NCBI RefSeq assembly: GCF_015546965.1
Contig: NZ_JADMUF010000004.1
Span: 96,559-160,558 of the forward strand
Length of the DNA: 64,000 nt
DNA from: Collinsella aerofaciens
GTDB lineage: Bacteria; Actinomycetota; Coriobacteriia; Coriobacteriales; Coriobacteriaceae
Direction of reading: 5' to 3'
The notes beneath the pieces were generated by a model. That model was given only the letters and a program-made list of their open reading frames with translations, had not been told where the DNA came from and did not search any database. This document shows positions 43,251 through 52,340 of this stretch, piece after piece. Position numbers and translations under genes: made by a program. Position 1 is the stretch's first letter, and the number at the start of each line of letters is the position of its first letter.

Positions 43251-43943
43251 ATGGCCCGCGCCGAATCGGGACTCCCCGAGCAAATATCGGAGAAAATCAT
43301 TCAATTGATTCTGGATGAACACCTTGAGCAAGGCGATCGCCTGCCCAAGGAAACCGTGCTGGTCGAGCGCTTGGGCGCCGGCAGGAGCACCGTGCGCGAG
43401 GCCATGAAGTTGCTGCAGTCGCGCAATATCGTGCGCATTAAGCAAGGTTCGGGCACCTATGTGGCGTCAAACCCCGGCGTTGCCGACGACCCGCTGGGCT
43501 TTACCTTTATCGACGACAAGCAGCGTCTGGCGCGCGACCTACTCGAGGTGCGCTTTATGATCGAGCCGCAGATGGCACGCATGGCGGCCGAGCACGCAAC
43601 CAACGACCAGGTCGTCTGTATCAAAGAGCTCTGCGACGAATCCGAGCGCCTGGCCGAGGCCGGTGAGGATTACTCCGCCGCCGACACCGCGTTCCACAAT
43701 GCCATTGCCGAGAGCTCCGGAAACCTCGTCGTTCCCCGCCTGATGGGCGTGCTCAAGGCATCCGTCCCCCTCTTTATCGACGTGACCGGCAAAAAGCTCG
43801 TCGAGGAAACTATCCGCACGCACCGCGATGTGGCCGACGCCATCGCCTCGCGCAATCCCACCGCCGCGCACGACGCGATGTATCTGCACCTGGTGTATAA
43901 CCGCAACATGATCGCAGAGGGCACGCAGGAACAGAGCGAATAA
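43251..43943 (+). CDS. GntR family regulator (FadR type) of the gntP operon
   Basis: About 230 residues. Winged helix (LPEQISEKIIQLILDEHLEQ, GAGRSTVREAMKLLQSRNIV, then GSGTYV) plus an FCD helical effector domain. The start at 43251 follows GAAAGGTATAGC; the frame extends to 43224 without support. It is divergent from gntP, and repeated TCTGATG sites lie between them. Confidence 0.87.
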   Translation: MARAESGLPEQISEKIIQLILDEHLEQGDRLPKETVLVERLGAGRSTVREAMKLLQSRNIVRIKQGSGTYVASNPGVADDPLGFTFIDDKQRLARDLLEVRFMIEPQMARMAAEHATNDQVVCIKELCDESERLAEAGEDYSAADTAFHNAIAESSGNLVVPRLMGVLKASVPLFIDVTGKKLVEETIRTHRDVADAIASRNPTAAHDAMYLHLVYNRNMIAEGTQEQSE

Positions 43944-43986
43944 ACGTCCGCGCGGCAAGGGCGAAATCACCGTTTACCTTTTAAAA

Positions 43987-44087
43987 GTGAACGTTCACCT
44001 GATTTTAGGAGAATCTGATTTTTAAATCCTCCTCTTCTCCTATACTGAGCTTGTATTAGAAGCAAGACTTATATAGATGAACGTTTC
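43987..44087 (+). promoter_or_regulatory. Operator sites before dhuD
   Basis: GTGAACGTTCAC (43987-43998) is a perfect palindrome of the type found at the uxaC and symporter promoters. A half site, GATGAACGTTTC, is at 44076-44087, next to the ribosome site. This links dhuD-dhuI to the same LacI-type regulon. Confidence 0.65.
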
Positions 44088-44103
44088 TTTTGAAAGGATC
44101 GCT

Positions 44104-44913
44104 ATGCCTGATCTTATGGACAGCTTCCGCCTGGATGGCAAAGTTGCGCTCGTAACCGGCGCCACCTATGGCATTGGCATGGCCATTGCCGAGGCGCTCG
44201 GCGAGGCCGGCGCCAAGATCGCCTTTAACGCACGTCACGCCGACAAGGTCGCCGAAGCCGAGAAGCACTACCGCGAGCTGGGCTTTGAGGCTCACGGCTA
44301 CGTGGCCGATGTCACTGACGAGGCCGTCGTCGCCGAGCTCATCGGTAAGATCGAGGCCGATTTTGGCACCACGCCCGATATCCTGGTCAATAACGCCGGC
44401 GTCATCCAGCGCACCCCCATGCTCGACATGAGCGCCGAGGACTTCCGCCGCGTCGTCGACATCGACCTTAACGCCCCGTTCATCGTGTCCAAGGCCTGCC
44501 TGCCCGGCATGATCGCCAAGGGTCACGGCAAGATCATCAACATCTGCTCGATGATGAGCGAGCTTGGCCGCGAGACCATCGCCGGCTACGCCGCCGCCAA
44601 GGGCGGTCTGAAGATGCTCACCAAGAACATCTGCTCCGAGTTTGGCGAGGCCAACATCCAGTGCAACGGCATTGGGCCTGGTTATATCGCCACGCCGCAG
44701 ACCGCACCGCTGCGCGGGACGCAGCCCGATGGCAGCCGTCACCCGTTTGACCAGTTCATCATCGCCAAGACCCCGGCCGCCCGTTGGGGCACGCCCGAGG
44801 ACCTGAAGGGCCCCGCTGTGTTCCTGGCCTCCGATGCCTCGAACTTCGTCAACGGCCACATCCTCTACGTCGACGGCGGAATCTTGGCCTACATCGGCAA
44901 GCAACCGCAGTAA
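44104..44913 (+). CDS. dhuD: SDR oxidoreductase, DhuD / gluconate 5-dehydrogenase-like
   Basis: About 269 residues. Rossmann motif TGATYGIG, NNAG, the catalytic Ser in INICSMMSELG and YAAAK (Tyr and Lys). The start at 104 bp past the operator (44104) follows GAAAGGATC. The sequence is of the IdnO/gluconate 5-dehydrogenase subgroup, which in streptococci includes DhuD, the reductase that turns the DhuI product into KDG. The RpiB-like gene downstream and the GH105 gene in the same region favour DhuD. Confidence 0.82.
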   Translation: MPDLMDSFRLDGKVALVTGATYGIGMAIAEALGEAGAKIAFNARHADKVAEAEKHYRELGFEAHGYVADVTDEAVVAELIGKIEADFGTTPDILVNNAGVIQRTPMLDMSAEDFRRVVDIDLNAPFIVSKACLPGMIAKGHGKIINICSMMSELGRETIAGYAAAKGGLKMLTKNICSEFGEANIQCNGIGPGYIATPQTAPLRGTQPDGSRHPFDQFIIAKTPAARWGTPEDLKGPAVFLASDASNFVNGHILYVDGGILAYIGKQPQ

Positions 44914-44926
44914 GACGTCTGGGCGA

Positions 44927-45036
44927 GGCGGTGGACGATAAGGTCTGCTGCTCGAACAGTCCTGACTCGCACGAAGAGCACATTAAGTGCTCTTCGGCTC
45001 GTGCGGAACTCGCGACAGACCTTATCGTCCACCGCC
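44927..45036. repeat. 110-bp nested inverted repeat between dhuD and dhuI
   Basis: A perfect 21-bp outer stem: GGCGGTGGACGATAAGGTCT (44927-44946, plus G) with its complement ending ACCTTATCGTCCACCGCC (45016-45036). Inside, GAAGAGCAC and GTGCTCTTC, flanked by CGCAC/GTGCG, form another hairpin. It starts 13 bp past the dhuD stop codon. It has no U-tract. Confidence 0.75.
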
Positions 45037-45115
45037 CGCAGAGCGGCCTCTCTGTTGGAGATGCCAAGCAACATAACTAACAAGTAATTTAGAAAATAGT
45101 GGAAGGTTATCTATC

Positions 45116-45757
45116 ATGAAAATCGCTCTGATCAATGAGAACTCTCAGAACTCCAAGAACCCCATGATCGAGGCTGCGCTTAAGAAGGTTGTCGAGCCCA
45201 TGGGGCACACCGTCTTTAACTATGGTATGTATGCCGACGCCGACTCCAAGCCCCTCACCTACGTGCAGAACGGCATCCTTGCCGCCGTGCTGCTGAACTC
45301 CGGTGCTGCCGACTACGTCGTGACCGGCTGCGGCACCGGCGAGGGCGCCATGCTCGCCTGTAACTCCTTCCCCGGCGTGCTGTGCGGCCACGTTGCCGAC
45401 CCGCTCGACGCCTACACCTTTGCCCAGGTCAACGATGGCAACGCCGTCGCCATGCCCTTCGCCCTCAAGAATGGCTGGGGCCAGGAGCTCAATCTTGAGT
45501 ACACCTTCGAGAAGCTCTTTGGCTTTGGTTCGGGCAACGGCTATCCTGCCGAGCGCGTTGAGCCCGAGCAGCGTAACAAGAAGATCCTCGACGGTGTGCG
45601 CGCTGTGACCATGCGCCCGCTCGTCGACGTCCTGGGCGAGATCGATCAGGACCTGGTCCGCGGCGCCCTGGCTGGCGAGCACTTCCAGGAGTACTTCTTT
45701 GCCAACGCCACCGATGAGACCATCATCGCCAAGGTCAAGGAGATCCTGGGGCTCTAA
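45116..45757 (+). CDS. dhuI: RpiB/LacAB-family isomerase, probable DhuI
   Basis: 213 residues. The N-terminal MKIALINENSQNSKNP and the block TGCGTGEGAMLACNSFPGV (anion-hole Cys) are those of the RpiB family. In streptococcal glycosaminoglycan use, an RpiB-like DhuI isomerises 4-deoxy-5-ketouronate and works with DhuD. The pairing here gives the same assignment, replacing the unrelated KduI. Start follows GGAAGG. Confidence 0.8.
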   Translation: MKIALINENSQNSKNPMIEAALKKVVEPMGHTVFNYGMYADADSKPLTYVQNGILAAVLLNSGAADYVVTGCGTGEGAMLACNSFPGVLCGHVADPLDAYTFAQVNDGNAVAMPFALKNGWGQELNLEYTFEKLFGFGSGNGYPAERVEPEQRNKKILDGVRAVTMRPLVDVLGEIDQDLVRGALAGEHFQEYFFANATDETIIAKVKEILGL

Positions 45758-45782
45758 TCGCACGACTCATTGCAGCTAACGC

Positions 45783-45823
45783 AAGCGGCGGTCGTCCCAC
45801 GTACGGGACGGCCGTCGCTTTTT
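45783..45823 (+). terminator. Terminator after dhuI
   Basis: GCGGCGGTCGTCCC and GGGACGGCCGTCGC form a stem with a 6-nt loop, followed by TTTTTGC. Confidence 0.85.
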
Positions 45824-45877
45824 GCTATTTACCGACTGACGCCGCGGAGACAGGTCCCCCATGCATCAAGGAGTTGA

Positions 45878-47827
45878 CTAGAGCTCGCAGGCAACCTTAT
45901 AGCCATCGCCGATGGCGTCGCGAATGTTGCCGCACTTGTTGGCGTCGCCCAGCACGTGGGTGGCAACACCGGCAGCAACAAGGTCGTCGGCCAGCTTGGT
46001 ATTGGGACGATAGCCCATGGCAAGCACCAGCGTATCGGCACCGGTGATGGTGTGGACCTCGCCGTCCTTTTCGTAACTGATGGTGTCCTCTGTGATCTCG
46101 GTCACCTTGGCCTCGGTCAGCACGTGGACGCCCTTGGAGAGCATGCGCGTGATGAGCACCGCGCGACCGGCACCGCCCTCGTTGGCAGCGAGCGTCTTGG
46201 TCATCTCGATAACGGTGACATCGCGATTGGCCGGCGACAGGTCGTTGACCAGCGGGGCCAGGTAGTCGGCCGTCTCGCAACCGACGGTGCCGCCGCCGAC
46301 GATGACAATCTTCTTGCCCGGGAAAGCCTTGCCACCCAGCAGGTCGTCAGCCGTCATAACCCGCTTAAAGCCCTGCATGAAGGCCGGGGCAATGGGCTCG
46401 GCGCCATAAGCCAGGACGACCTCGTAGCCCGCGTAGTCACGCTGAATGTCCTCGGCAGTAAGCTCGGCGCCAAATACGCACTTCACGCCGGCCTCGGCCA
46501 GACGACGATACTGATACTTGATCACGCGGGTGAGTTCCTGCTTTGCCGGCGGAACGGCTGCGATGCGCATCTCGCCGCCCGGCTCGTCCTGCTTATCCAC
46601 GAGCACCACGTTGTGGCCGCGCTTGGCGGCAATGTAGGCTGCCTCCATGCCCGCGGGACCGGCGCCCACAACCAGTACGTTCTTGGCCTCGGCGGCAGGC
46701 TCGTAGCCGGCCTCGTCGCGCTCCACATCGGGATTGACGGTGCAGGAGATGCGCTTGCCAAACATAATGCCGTTCAGGCAGCGCAGGCAGCCGATGCAGG
46801 GGCGGATGTCGTCGGCGTTGCCGGCGGCCGCCTTATTGCAGAACTCGGCATCGCACAGATTGGCGCGGCCCATCATGCAGATGTCGGCGGCACCGTCCTC
46901 GATCAGCTCCTCGGCGATCCAAGCCTCGTTAATGCGTCCGACGGTGGCGACGGGAATGTTGACGTGCTTTTTAATCTCGCGCGAGCAGGCAGCGTGCGAG
47001 GCCTGCTGGGTACCGGCGGCAGGAATCGCGGAACCGCGCTTGATGGTGGTGCCGCCCGACACATGAATCATGTCGACGCCGGCCTTCTCCAGGCGACGCG
47101 AGACGTAGATCATGTCGTTGAGGGTCAGGCCGCCATCGGTGTACTCATCGCCCGAGATGCGGACGTCGATGATAAAGTCCTTGCCGCAGCGCTCGCGAAT
47201 CTCGGCGATGACCTCGAGCAAAAAGCGCATGCGGGCGTCGAGCGAGCCGCCGTACTCATCGGTACGCTTGTTATAGAGCGGGGTCAAGAAACCGCCAAGC
47301 ATGCCGTGGGCATGCGCCGCATGGACCTCGACGCCATCGACACCGGCCTTCTGCATGCGCACGGCCGCGTCGCCAAACTGATGCGTGAGCTCGTGGATCT
47401 CATCGACCGTGATGGGGCGCGGTGCCTCGCGGGCATAGGACGGGCCCACAAAGGACGGAGCGATCAGGCGCGGCGTGCCCGGAATGTTAAAGGCCATGTA
47501 GGCGGGGTGGAAGAGCTGCGGCATGATCTTGCAGCCATACTCGTGGACGGCCGCGGCGAGTTTTTCCCAGCCAGGGATAAACGTGTCGTCGTAGCAGCAC
47601 ATGTCACCCGGCAGATAGGTATAGGTAGGCTCGACCGTCACGACCTCGGTAATGATGAGGCCAACGCCGCCCTTGGCACGGGCACGGTAATGATCGACCA
47701 AGTCGTCGGTCACATAGCCATGATCGGCCAGGTTCGTGGATACCGGCGGCATAAAGACGCGGTTCTTGACCTCGGTCGTACCGACCTTGATCGGGCTAAA
47801 GAGCATCGGGTAGGCGGATGACTCCAT
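45878..47827 (-). CDS. NADH:flavin oxidoreductase of the 2,4-dienoyl-CoA reductase type
   Basis: About 649 residues in three parts. An OYE-like TIM barrel for FMN (~1-350, with HAAHAHGMLGGFLTPLYNKR as the active-site loop). A [4Fe-4S] segment (CIGCLRCLNGIMFGKRISC). An FAD/NAD(P) module (VVGAGPAGMEAAYIA and VGGGTVGCETADYLAP). The family reduces enoate or enone C=C bonds in diverse small molecules. The start at 47827 follows GAAAGGAAGCC. The substrate is unknown; it neighbours the GltD-like gene but with a palindrome between. Confidence 0.87.
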   Translation of the reverse strand: MESSAYPMLFSPIKVGTTEVKNRVFMPPVSTNLADHGYVTDDLVDHYRARAKGGVGLIITEVVTVEPTYTYLPGDMCCYDDTFIPGWEKLAAAVHEYGCKIMPQLFHPAYMAFNIPGTPRLIAPSFVGPSYAREAPRPITVDEIHELTHQFGDAAVRMQKAGVDGVEVHAAHAHGMLGGFLTPLYNKRTDEYGGSLDARMRFLLEVIAEIRERCGKDFIIDVRISGDEYTDGGLTLNDMIYVSRRLEKAGVDMIHVSGGTTIKRGSAIPAAGTQQASHAACSREIKKHVNIPVATVGRINEAWIAEELIEDGAADICMMGRANLCDAEFCNKAAAGNADDIRPCIGCLRCLNGIMFGKRISCTVNPDVERDEAGYEPAAEAKNVLVVGAGPAGMEAAYIAAKRGHNVVLVDKQDEPGGEMRIAAVPPAKQELTRVIKYQYRRLAEAGVKCVFGAELTAEDIQRDYAGYEVVLAYGAEPIAPAFMQGFKRVMTADDLLGGKAFPGKKIVIVGGGTVGCETADYLAPLVNDLSPANRDVTVIEMTKTLAANEGGAGRAVLITRMLSKGVHVLTEAKVTEITEDTISYEKDGEVHTITGADTLVLAMGYRPNTKLADDLVAAGVATHVLGDANKCGNIRDAIGDGYKVACEL

Positions 47828-47946
47828 ACAGGCTTCCTTTCGTTTGAGCCGCTCAGCGGCAGTTGCTAACACACCTATCGTATCAGCATCCGCCGCATTC
47901 GCACTCGCTCGCACTCCCTACTTTCAATCCCGATCCTCACAAAAAA

Positions 47947-48011
47947 GTTGCGGTGGAATACGGAGTAGATGAGGCTTTTGACAGCCAAAACAGTCCGTAT
48001 TTCACCGCAAC
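47947..48011. repeat. Intergenic palindrome, family 3
   Basis: GTTGCGGTGGAATACGGA (47947-47964) pairs with TCCGTATTTCACCGCAAC (47994-48011) with one G-T. The flank towards the leftward gene (GATGG, GGAGTTAGA) resembles that of the copy at 37108, and in both cases includes the neighbouring stop codon. Confidence 0.7.
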
Positions 48012-48028
48012 CGATGGGTGGGATGGAG

Positions 48029-49246
48029 TTAGAGGCCCAGGTAGGTAGTCATGCCTTCGACGGCGAGCTCGGCGCCTGCCACGGCATGAACCACGGTGAG
48101 CGGGCCGTTGACCACGTCGCCGGCGGCAAAGACGCCAGGCACGGTGGTCATGCCGCGCTCGTCGACCGAAAGAAGGCCGCGATGGTCGGTCTCCAGACCA
48201 CCCGTCGTAAGCACAAGCTTGTCTTTGGGCACCTGCGAAGCCGCAATCACAACCGTATCGGCAGACACATGGTCAAGCTCTTCCTCGTAGCCCACCACGT
48301 TATTCTCCTCGTCGAAGATAGCCGTCTCGAAGACCGGACCGTTATCGTCGATGGCACAGATCGCCTTGCCGCACACAATCTCGGCACCATCGAGCTCGGT
48401 CAGCTCCACTTCGTCATCGATGGCAGAGATATGGCGCGATCGGGCATACACGGTGACCTTGCGAGCGCCCGAGCGCAGGGCCGTGCGGGCAACGTCCATG
48501 GCCACATTGCCAGCACCGATGACCGCCACGTTCTGCCCGATCGCCACGCTCGAGGGATCGACCAGGTAATCGATACCAAACAGCACGTTGCCGCGCGACT
48601 CGCCGGGAATACCCAACTTGCGAGCTCGCCAGGTACCGGTACCAACAAAGACCGCATCGTAGCCGTCGCGCAGCAGGTCGTCGATATGCAGCGCGCCACC
48701 GATGGTGGTCGAGGGGCGCACGCGCACGCCAAGCGAGCACATCACGTGGCGATACTTTTGCACGAGCGCACGGGGCAGGCGGAACTCGGGGATACCGTAC
48801 TCCAGCACACCACCAATCTCGGGGCGCTGCTCAAATACCGTGACGGCACAGCCCAGCTGGGCCATCTTGATAGCCACGGTAATACCAGCGGGACCGGAAC
48901 CGACCACGGCAATCTGTTTACCGCACGACGGTGCGGGCTTCCACTCCTTACGATCCAAATATGCCGTGGAGATATAGTTCTCGATGCTCGAGAAATGCAC
49001 CGGCGCGCCCTTGCGGCCCTGGATGCAAGCGCCCTCGCACTGGCCCGAATGATTGCACACCATGGAGCAGACCGCGCTCATGGGATTGTTCTGGAACAGT
49101 AGCTCGCCCGCCTCTTCTAGACGACGCTGTTTGAACAGGTCAATGACCTGCGGAATAGACGTCTGAACTGGGCAGCCCTTAATCTGACAGAACGCCCTTT
49201 TACAACCTAGGCAACGATTCGCCTCTTCGACAATGTGGATAGCCAC
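48029..49246 (-). CDS. GltD-like NAD(P)-dependent oxidoreductase
   Basis: About 405 residues, glutamate synthase small-subunit family. Two iron-sulfur sites at the N-terminus (CLGCKRAFCQIKGCPV and CSMVCNHSGQCEGACI), then FAD binding (VVGSGPAGITVAIKMA) and NAD(P) binding (VIGAGNVAMDVARTAL). The start is GTG at 49246 behind AGGGGAGTTG. No GltB-type large subunit is adjacent, so it may give electrons to another partner, as do free-standing members such as SudA/NfnB. Role undefined. Confidence 0.82.
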   Translation of the reverse strand: MAIHIVEEANRCLGCKRAFCQIKGCPVQTSIPQVIDLFKQRRLEEAGELLFQNNPMSAVCSMVCNHSGQCEGACIQGRKGAPVHFSSIENYISTAYLDRKEWKPAPSCGKQIAVVGSGPAGITVAIKMAQLGCAVTVFEQRPEIGGVLEYGIPEFRLPRALVQKYRHVMCSLGVRVRPSTTIGGALHIDDLLRDGYDAVFVGTGTWRARKLGIPGESRGNVLFGIDYLVDPSSVAIGQNVAVIGAGNVAMDVARTALRSGARKVTVYARSRHISAIDDEVELTELDGAEIVCGKAICAIDDNGPVFETAIFDEENNVVGYEEELDHVSADTVVIAASQVPKDKLVLTTGGLETDHRGLLSVDERGMTTVPGVFAAGDVVNGPLTVVHAVAGAELAVEGMTTYLGL

Positions 49247-49349
49247 GCAACTCCCCTTTTTAATGCAATCCAATGGGGCGACGATAAAGACCCTTCACCG
49301 CCGCCCCCATACAGGTAATCTCAATCTGCCGACACGGCAAAAGCCAATG

Positions 49350-50264
49350 CTATAACTCGCAATGCGGAGCCCCGCAGCGAGCGGACATGTGCTCGAGTGT
49401 CGCCAGGCAGTCAGCCGCCGTCGCCGGCACACTGTTCTCGACCACGCAGGGAATCCCAGGGCAGGCGGCAGCCGCCCAGGCCACCACGGGCTCAAAGTCA
49501 TAGCGGCCCGTCTCGCCCACGCCGTGGCACACTAGGCGTGAACCCGTACCGTCGCACCAACCGGCTTCGTCCTCGTTATCAACGACCTCAAAATCCTTGG
49601 CGTGCAGCACGCGAATCTTACTGCCGCATAAGTAGAGCATGCGCGCCGTGATTTCCCGCGCCTCGTCAACGACGCTGGGGTGCAGCAACGACACCGGGTC
49701 ATAGATCACGCCGAGCGACGGGCTCGAGACGCGCTCCAGCACCTCGCGGCAGCGATCCGGCGTGTTGACCGTCTCGTTCCAGCCAGGCTCGATCAGTATT
49801 TGCCCGCCCACGGCCTCGGCGCGCTCGCAGACGCGTGCGAGTCCGTCCATAAAAGCCTCAAGCGCCTCATCGGTCATGCGGTCATCAGCAACGCGGTTCT
49901 GCGCATTGGGGCGACCGGTCTCGGTGCCAACCGGGCATCCGCCGAGCATCTGGGCAAAGTTCAAGCATGCCTCGTACTCGGCAAAGTTATCCATGAGCTG
50001 TTGGCGATCGGGCGTCGCCAAATTCTTATAGCAGCCGAGCACGGCGACCGAAACGCCCGCCTCGTCGAGTACCGCACGCAAATGGTCGGCAAGCTCGCGG
50101 GTCAGGCCGCCTCGATCGATCCCCATCGATGCGTAGAGCACCTTGCTCGGCAGCTGAATGCACGAAAAGTCCAGCTCTCCCGCCATGCGAATGCGTTCCT
50201 CGACGGTCCCCTGCGGAAGGTCGTGCAAACGTACACCCGGAGTAATAGCCCCCACGTTATTCAC
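49350..50264 (-). CDS. Sugar phosphate isomerase/epimerase-like TIM barrel (AP endonuclease 2 fold)
   Basis: About 304 residues. Pattern of xylose isomerase-like proteins: IQLPSKVLY, then QILIEPGWNETVNTPDRC, LGVIYDPVSLL, and VLHAKDFEVV near the C-terminus, with metal-binding Glu, Asp and His. GTG at 50264 overlaps the GH105 stop by 8 nt (GTGAATAA); a GTG at 50255 is an alternative. Translational coupling to the GH105 hydrolase suggests a job in processing its product, but this is inference. Confidence 0.75.
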   Translation of the reverse strand: MNNVGAITPGVRLHDLPQGTVEERIRMAGELDFSCIQLPSKVLYASMGIDRGGLTRELADHLRAVLDEAGVSVAVLGCYKNLATPDRQQLMDNFAEYEACLNFAQMLGGCPVGTETGRPNAQNRVADDRMTDEALEAFMDGLARVCERAEAVGGQILIEPGWNETVNTPDRCREVLERVSSPSLGVIYDPVSLLHPSVVDEAREITARMLYLCGSKIRVLHAKDFEVVDNEDEAGWCDGTGSRLVCHGVGETGRYDFEPVVAWAAAACPGIPCVVENSVPATAADCLATLEHMSARCGAPHCEL

Positions 50265-51495
50265 ATCCCTTATGAGCGTTGATGCCCGGGGTGTATCCGC
50301 CAAACGGGTCCTCGATGGAGCACACGCCCGAGGGGGCGAGCGGATCGCGCTTACCGGCCAGCTTGTCGTGATGCATGGTCTCGATATAGGCAAGCACCAG
50401 CGGCGCCACACCCTTTGCATCATTTTTGACCACGGGCTCGCTCATGTAGTAACCAAACGTGCCCTCGCGGTGCGCGGTGTTTCCCAAGCCCGCAACCAGG
50501 CAGATGTTGTCGAGCGCCAGCTGGCCATCGTGCTCGGAAAGGCAGGTCTCGCAGATGCCGTCGAAGGCGCGACGGCCGTACTGGTAGTAGCGCTCACCCA
50601 ACACGCCCAGACGCACGCCCTTCATGATGGCGTTGGCAAAGATCGCGCTGCCCGACTCCTCCAGGTAGTTGGGGGCGATATTGGGCAGGTTGATGACCTG
50701 ATGCCACATGCCGGTCTTCTCGTCCTGATACGGCAGCATGGCGTCAATCAGGTCGTGGAACATCTTGCGGATCTCGTCCTTCTCGGCCGACATCGAAGGC
50801 GGCATAAGCTCCCACGTGTCGATGAGCGCCATGGCAAACCAGCCCTCGGCGCGCAGCCAGAAGTTAGCCGAAAGGCCGGTGACCGGGTCGCACCAGAACT
50901 GCTTGCGGCTCGCGTCGTAAGCGTGATAGTACAGACCATTGAGGGGGTTGCGCATCAGGTCGTGCACGACCTGGAACATATGGAAGCTATCTGAGCAGGC
51001 ACGACGGTTGTGGAAACTCAGCTCGTACTGCATGTAGAACGGCTGTGCCATATACATGCCGTCGAGCCAGATCTGGTTGGGGTAGACGGCCTTGTGCCAA
51101 AACACGCCCTCTTTGGTGCGCGGCTGGGTTTCGAGCTGACGATAGATGGTATCCATGGCCGCACGATACTTGGGCTTGCCCACCAGGTCATAGAGCTTGT
51201 AGAGGGTCTTGCCCGCATTAACGTTATCGAGGTTGTACTCCTCGGGGTTGTAATGTTTGATGGTACCGTCGTCCTGGACAAAGAAATCGATGTAGTCGTC
51301 GGCGAACGTCAGGTAGCGCTGCTCACCCGTGATCTCGTACAGCTCGATGAGCGCCTTGATCATGCAGCCGTCGATATAGTTCCAGGTGTTCTCCTTACCG
51401 GCACGGAGCTTTTCGATGTTCCAGGCCGGCGCCTGCGGCGTAGAGGTTTCGATCAACTGCTCGATATAACGGTCCAGGATTTGATTGCAACCCAT
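50257..51495 (-). CDS. GH105 unsaturated rhamnogalacturonyl / uronyl hydrolase
   Basis: About 412 residues, (alpha/alpha)6 barrel, no signal peptide. It removes 4,5-unsaturated uronic acid from the non-reducing end of pectin fragments in the cytosol. The catalytic Asp is expected in IWLDGMYMAQPF; FWLRAEGWFAMAL and YLEESGSAIFANAIMKG are further family blocks. The start at 51495 follows GAGGGGACAG. Promoter and two operators lie directly upstream (51521-51616). Its product feeds DhuI and DhuD. Confidence 0.88.
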   Translation of the reverse strand: MGCNQILDRYIEQLIETSTPQAPAWNIEKLRAGKENTWNYIDGCMIKALIELYEITGEQRYLTFADDYIDFFVQDDGTIKHYNPEEYNLDNVNAGKTLYKLYDLVGKPKYRAAMDTIYRQLETQPRTKEGVFWHKAVYPNQIWLDGMYMAQPFYMQYELSFHNRRACSDSFHMFQVVHDLMRNPLNGLYYHAYDASRKQFWCDPVTGLSANFWLRAEGWFAMALIDTWELMPPSMSAEKDEIRKMFHDLIDAMLPYQDEKTGMWHQVINLPNIAPNYLEESGSAIFANAIMKGVRLGVLGERYYQYGRRAFDGICETCLSEHDGQLALDNICLVAGLGNTAHREGTFGYYMSEPVVKNDAKGVAPLVLAYIETMHHDKLAGKRDPLAPSGVCSIEDPFGGYTPGINAHKGCE

Positions 51496-51520
51496 TGCTG
51501 TCCCCTCTGACATAAACGAT

Positions 51521-51616
51521 AGGTGAACGTTACCCCTAGTGTAACGCGAACGGGGAATATAGGGTGAACGTTAACCCTATATTCCCCGCGAACGGCAGAC
51601 TTTTAACGGCAAACGG
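51521..51616 (-). promoter_or_regulatory. Composite control region of the GH105 operon
   Basis: Two operator-like sites occur: AGGTGAACGTTACCCCT (51521-51537) and AGGGTGAACGTTAACCCT (51561-51578). The second is the core of a larger palindrome with 15-nt arms, CGGGGAATATAGGGT (51551-51565) and its complement (51574-51588). A direct repeat GAACGG-N15-AAACGG (51589-51616) lies 11 bp beyond and overlaps the SGNH gene's stop codon. The same order is seen at 58764-58860 and 63747-63841. Confidence 0.6.
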
Positions 51617-52271
51617 CGGCTAAGCCCGCGGCGATGCGATGCGCCAGGCGCTCATAGCCAGCCGGGCTGTAATGCAGGCCGTCCGGCATATAGAGTTCGC
51701 GGTGCTCCGGCAAAAACGGGCTGATGCCGCTTTGCGCATACAGGTCAATCACCGGAACGGAGTAGCGGTCGCAGACTTCGAGCATCGCCCGCACGTAGGC
51801 GACCTGTGTCAACCCCAGGTGATTGAGCTCATCGCTTGCCGGGATATCCTTCTCGTGCTTACCGCTCGTCTTGCACGGCGTCATAATCACGAGCTTTGCC
51901 CGAGGCGAGCGTGCCGTGATGGTGCGGATCAGGTAATCGAGTGCACCATAGAACTCGTGCACATCGGTACTGCCCAACTCGCCAAGCGGCACGTTGCGGC
52001 TAAAGTCGTTGACGCCGCCAAAGACGATGTAGATATCGGCCGCATCGTCGATGCCGTCCAGGCGCTCGACAAACGAATCGCTGCGGTCGGCCTTGACGGC
52101 GATACGCGAACCCTTGATGCCAAAGTTCTCGACGACTGCACCTCCCAGCAACGCGCCCAGATGCGAAGTCCAAGAGATGTCGTTGCCGCCTGCGCCGCAT
52201 CCGTTATCCCCCCATGTGGTCGAATCGCCAAAGCAGCAAATGGTCGATTCACTCAAGTTCTTCGTTTCCAT
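51603..52271 (-). CDS. SGNH/GDSL hydrolase, probable carbohydrate esterase
   Basis: About 222 residues without a signal peptide. Block I CCFGDSTTWGDNG (Ser), block III FGGVNDF (Gly/Asn) and block V DGLHYSPAGYE (Asp, His) are present. Likely removes acetyl groups from pectic oligomers, judged from its place between pectin esterase and GH105 genes. The start at 52271 follows GAGGAGAAG. Confidence 0.82.
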   Translation of the reverse strand: METKNLSESTICCFGDSTTWGDNGCGAGGNDISWTSHLGALLGGAVVENFGIKGSRIAVKADRSDSFVERLDGIDDAADIYIVFGGVNDFSRNVPLGELGSTDVHEFYGALDYLIRTITARSPRAKLVIMTPCKTSGKHEKDIPASDELNHLGLTQVAYVRAMLEVCDRYSVPVIDLYAQSGISPFLPEHRELYMPDGLHYSPAGYERLAHRIAAGLAAVCR

Positions 52272-52340
52272 AATCTTCTCCTCATCCGCCCATTGGCGGC
52301 CATACAGGTACGTACCGTTTATTTGCAGCATGCCGAGGGG

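Noticed and set aside
51551-51588. Perfect palindrome read as a terminator for the SGNH gene
   Set aside because: It has no T-tract and is centred on an operator core, so a regulatory site is more likely.
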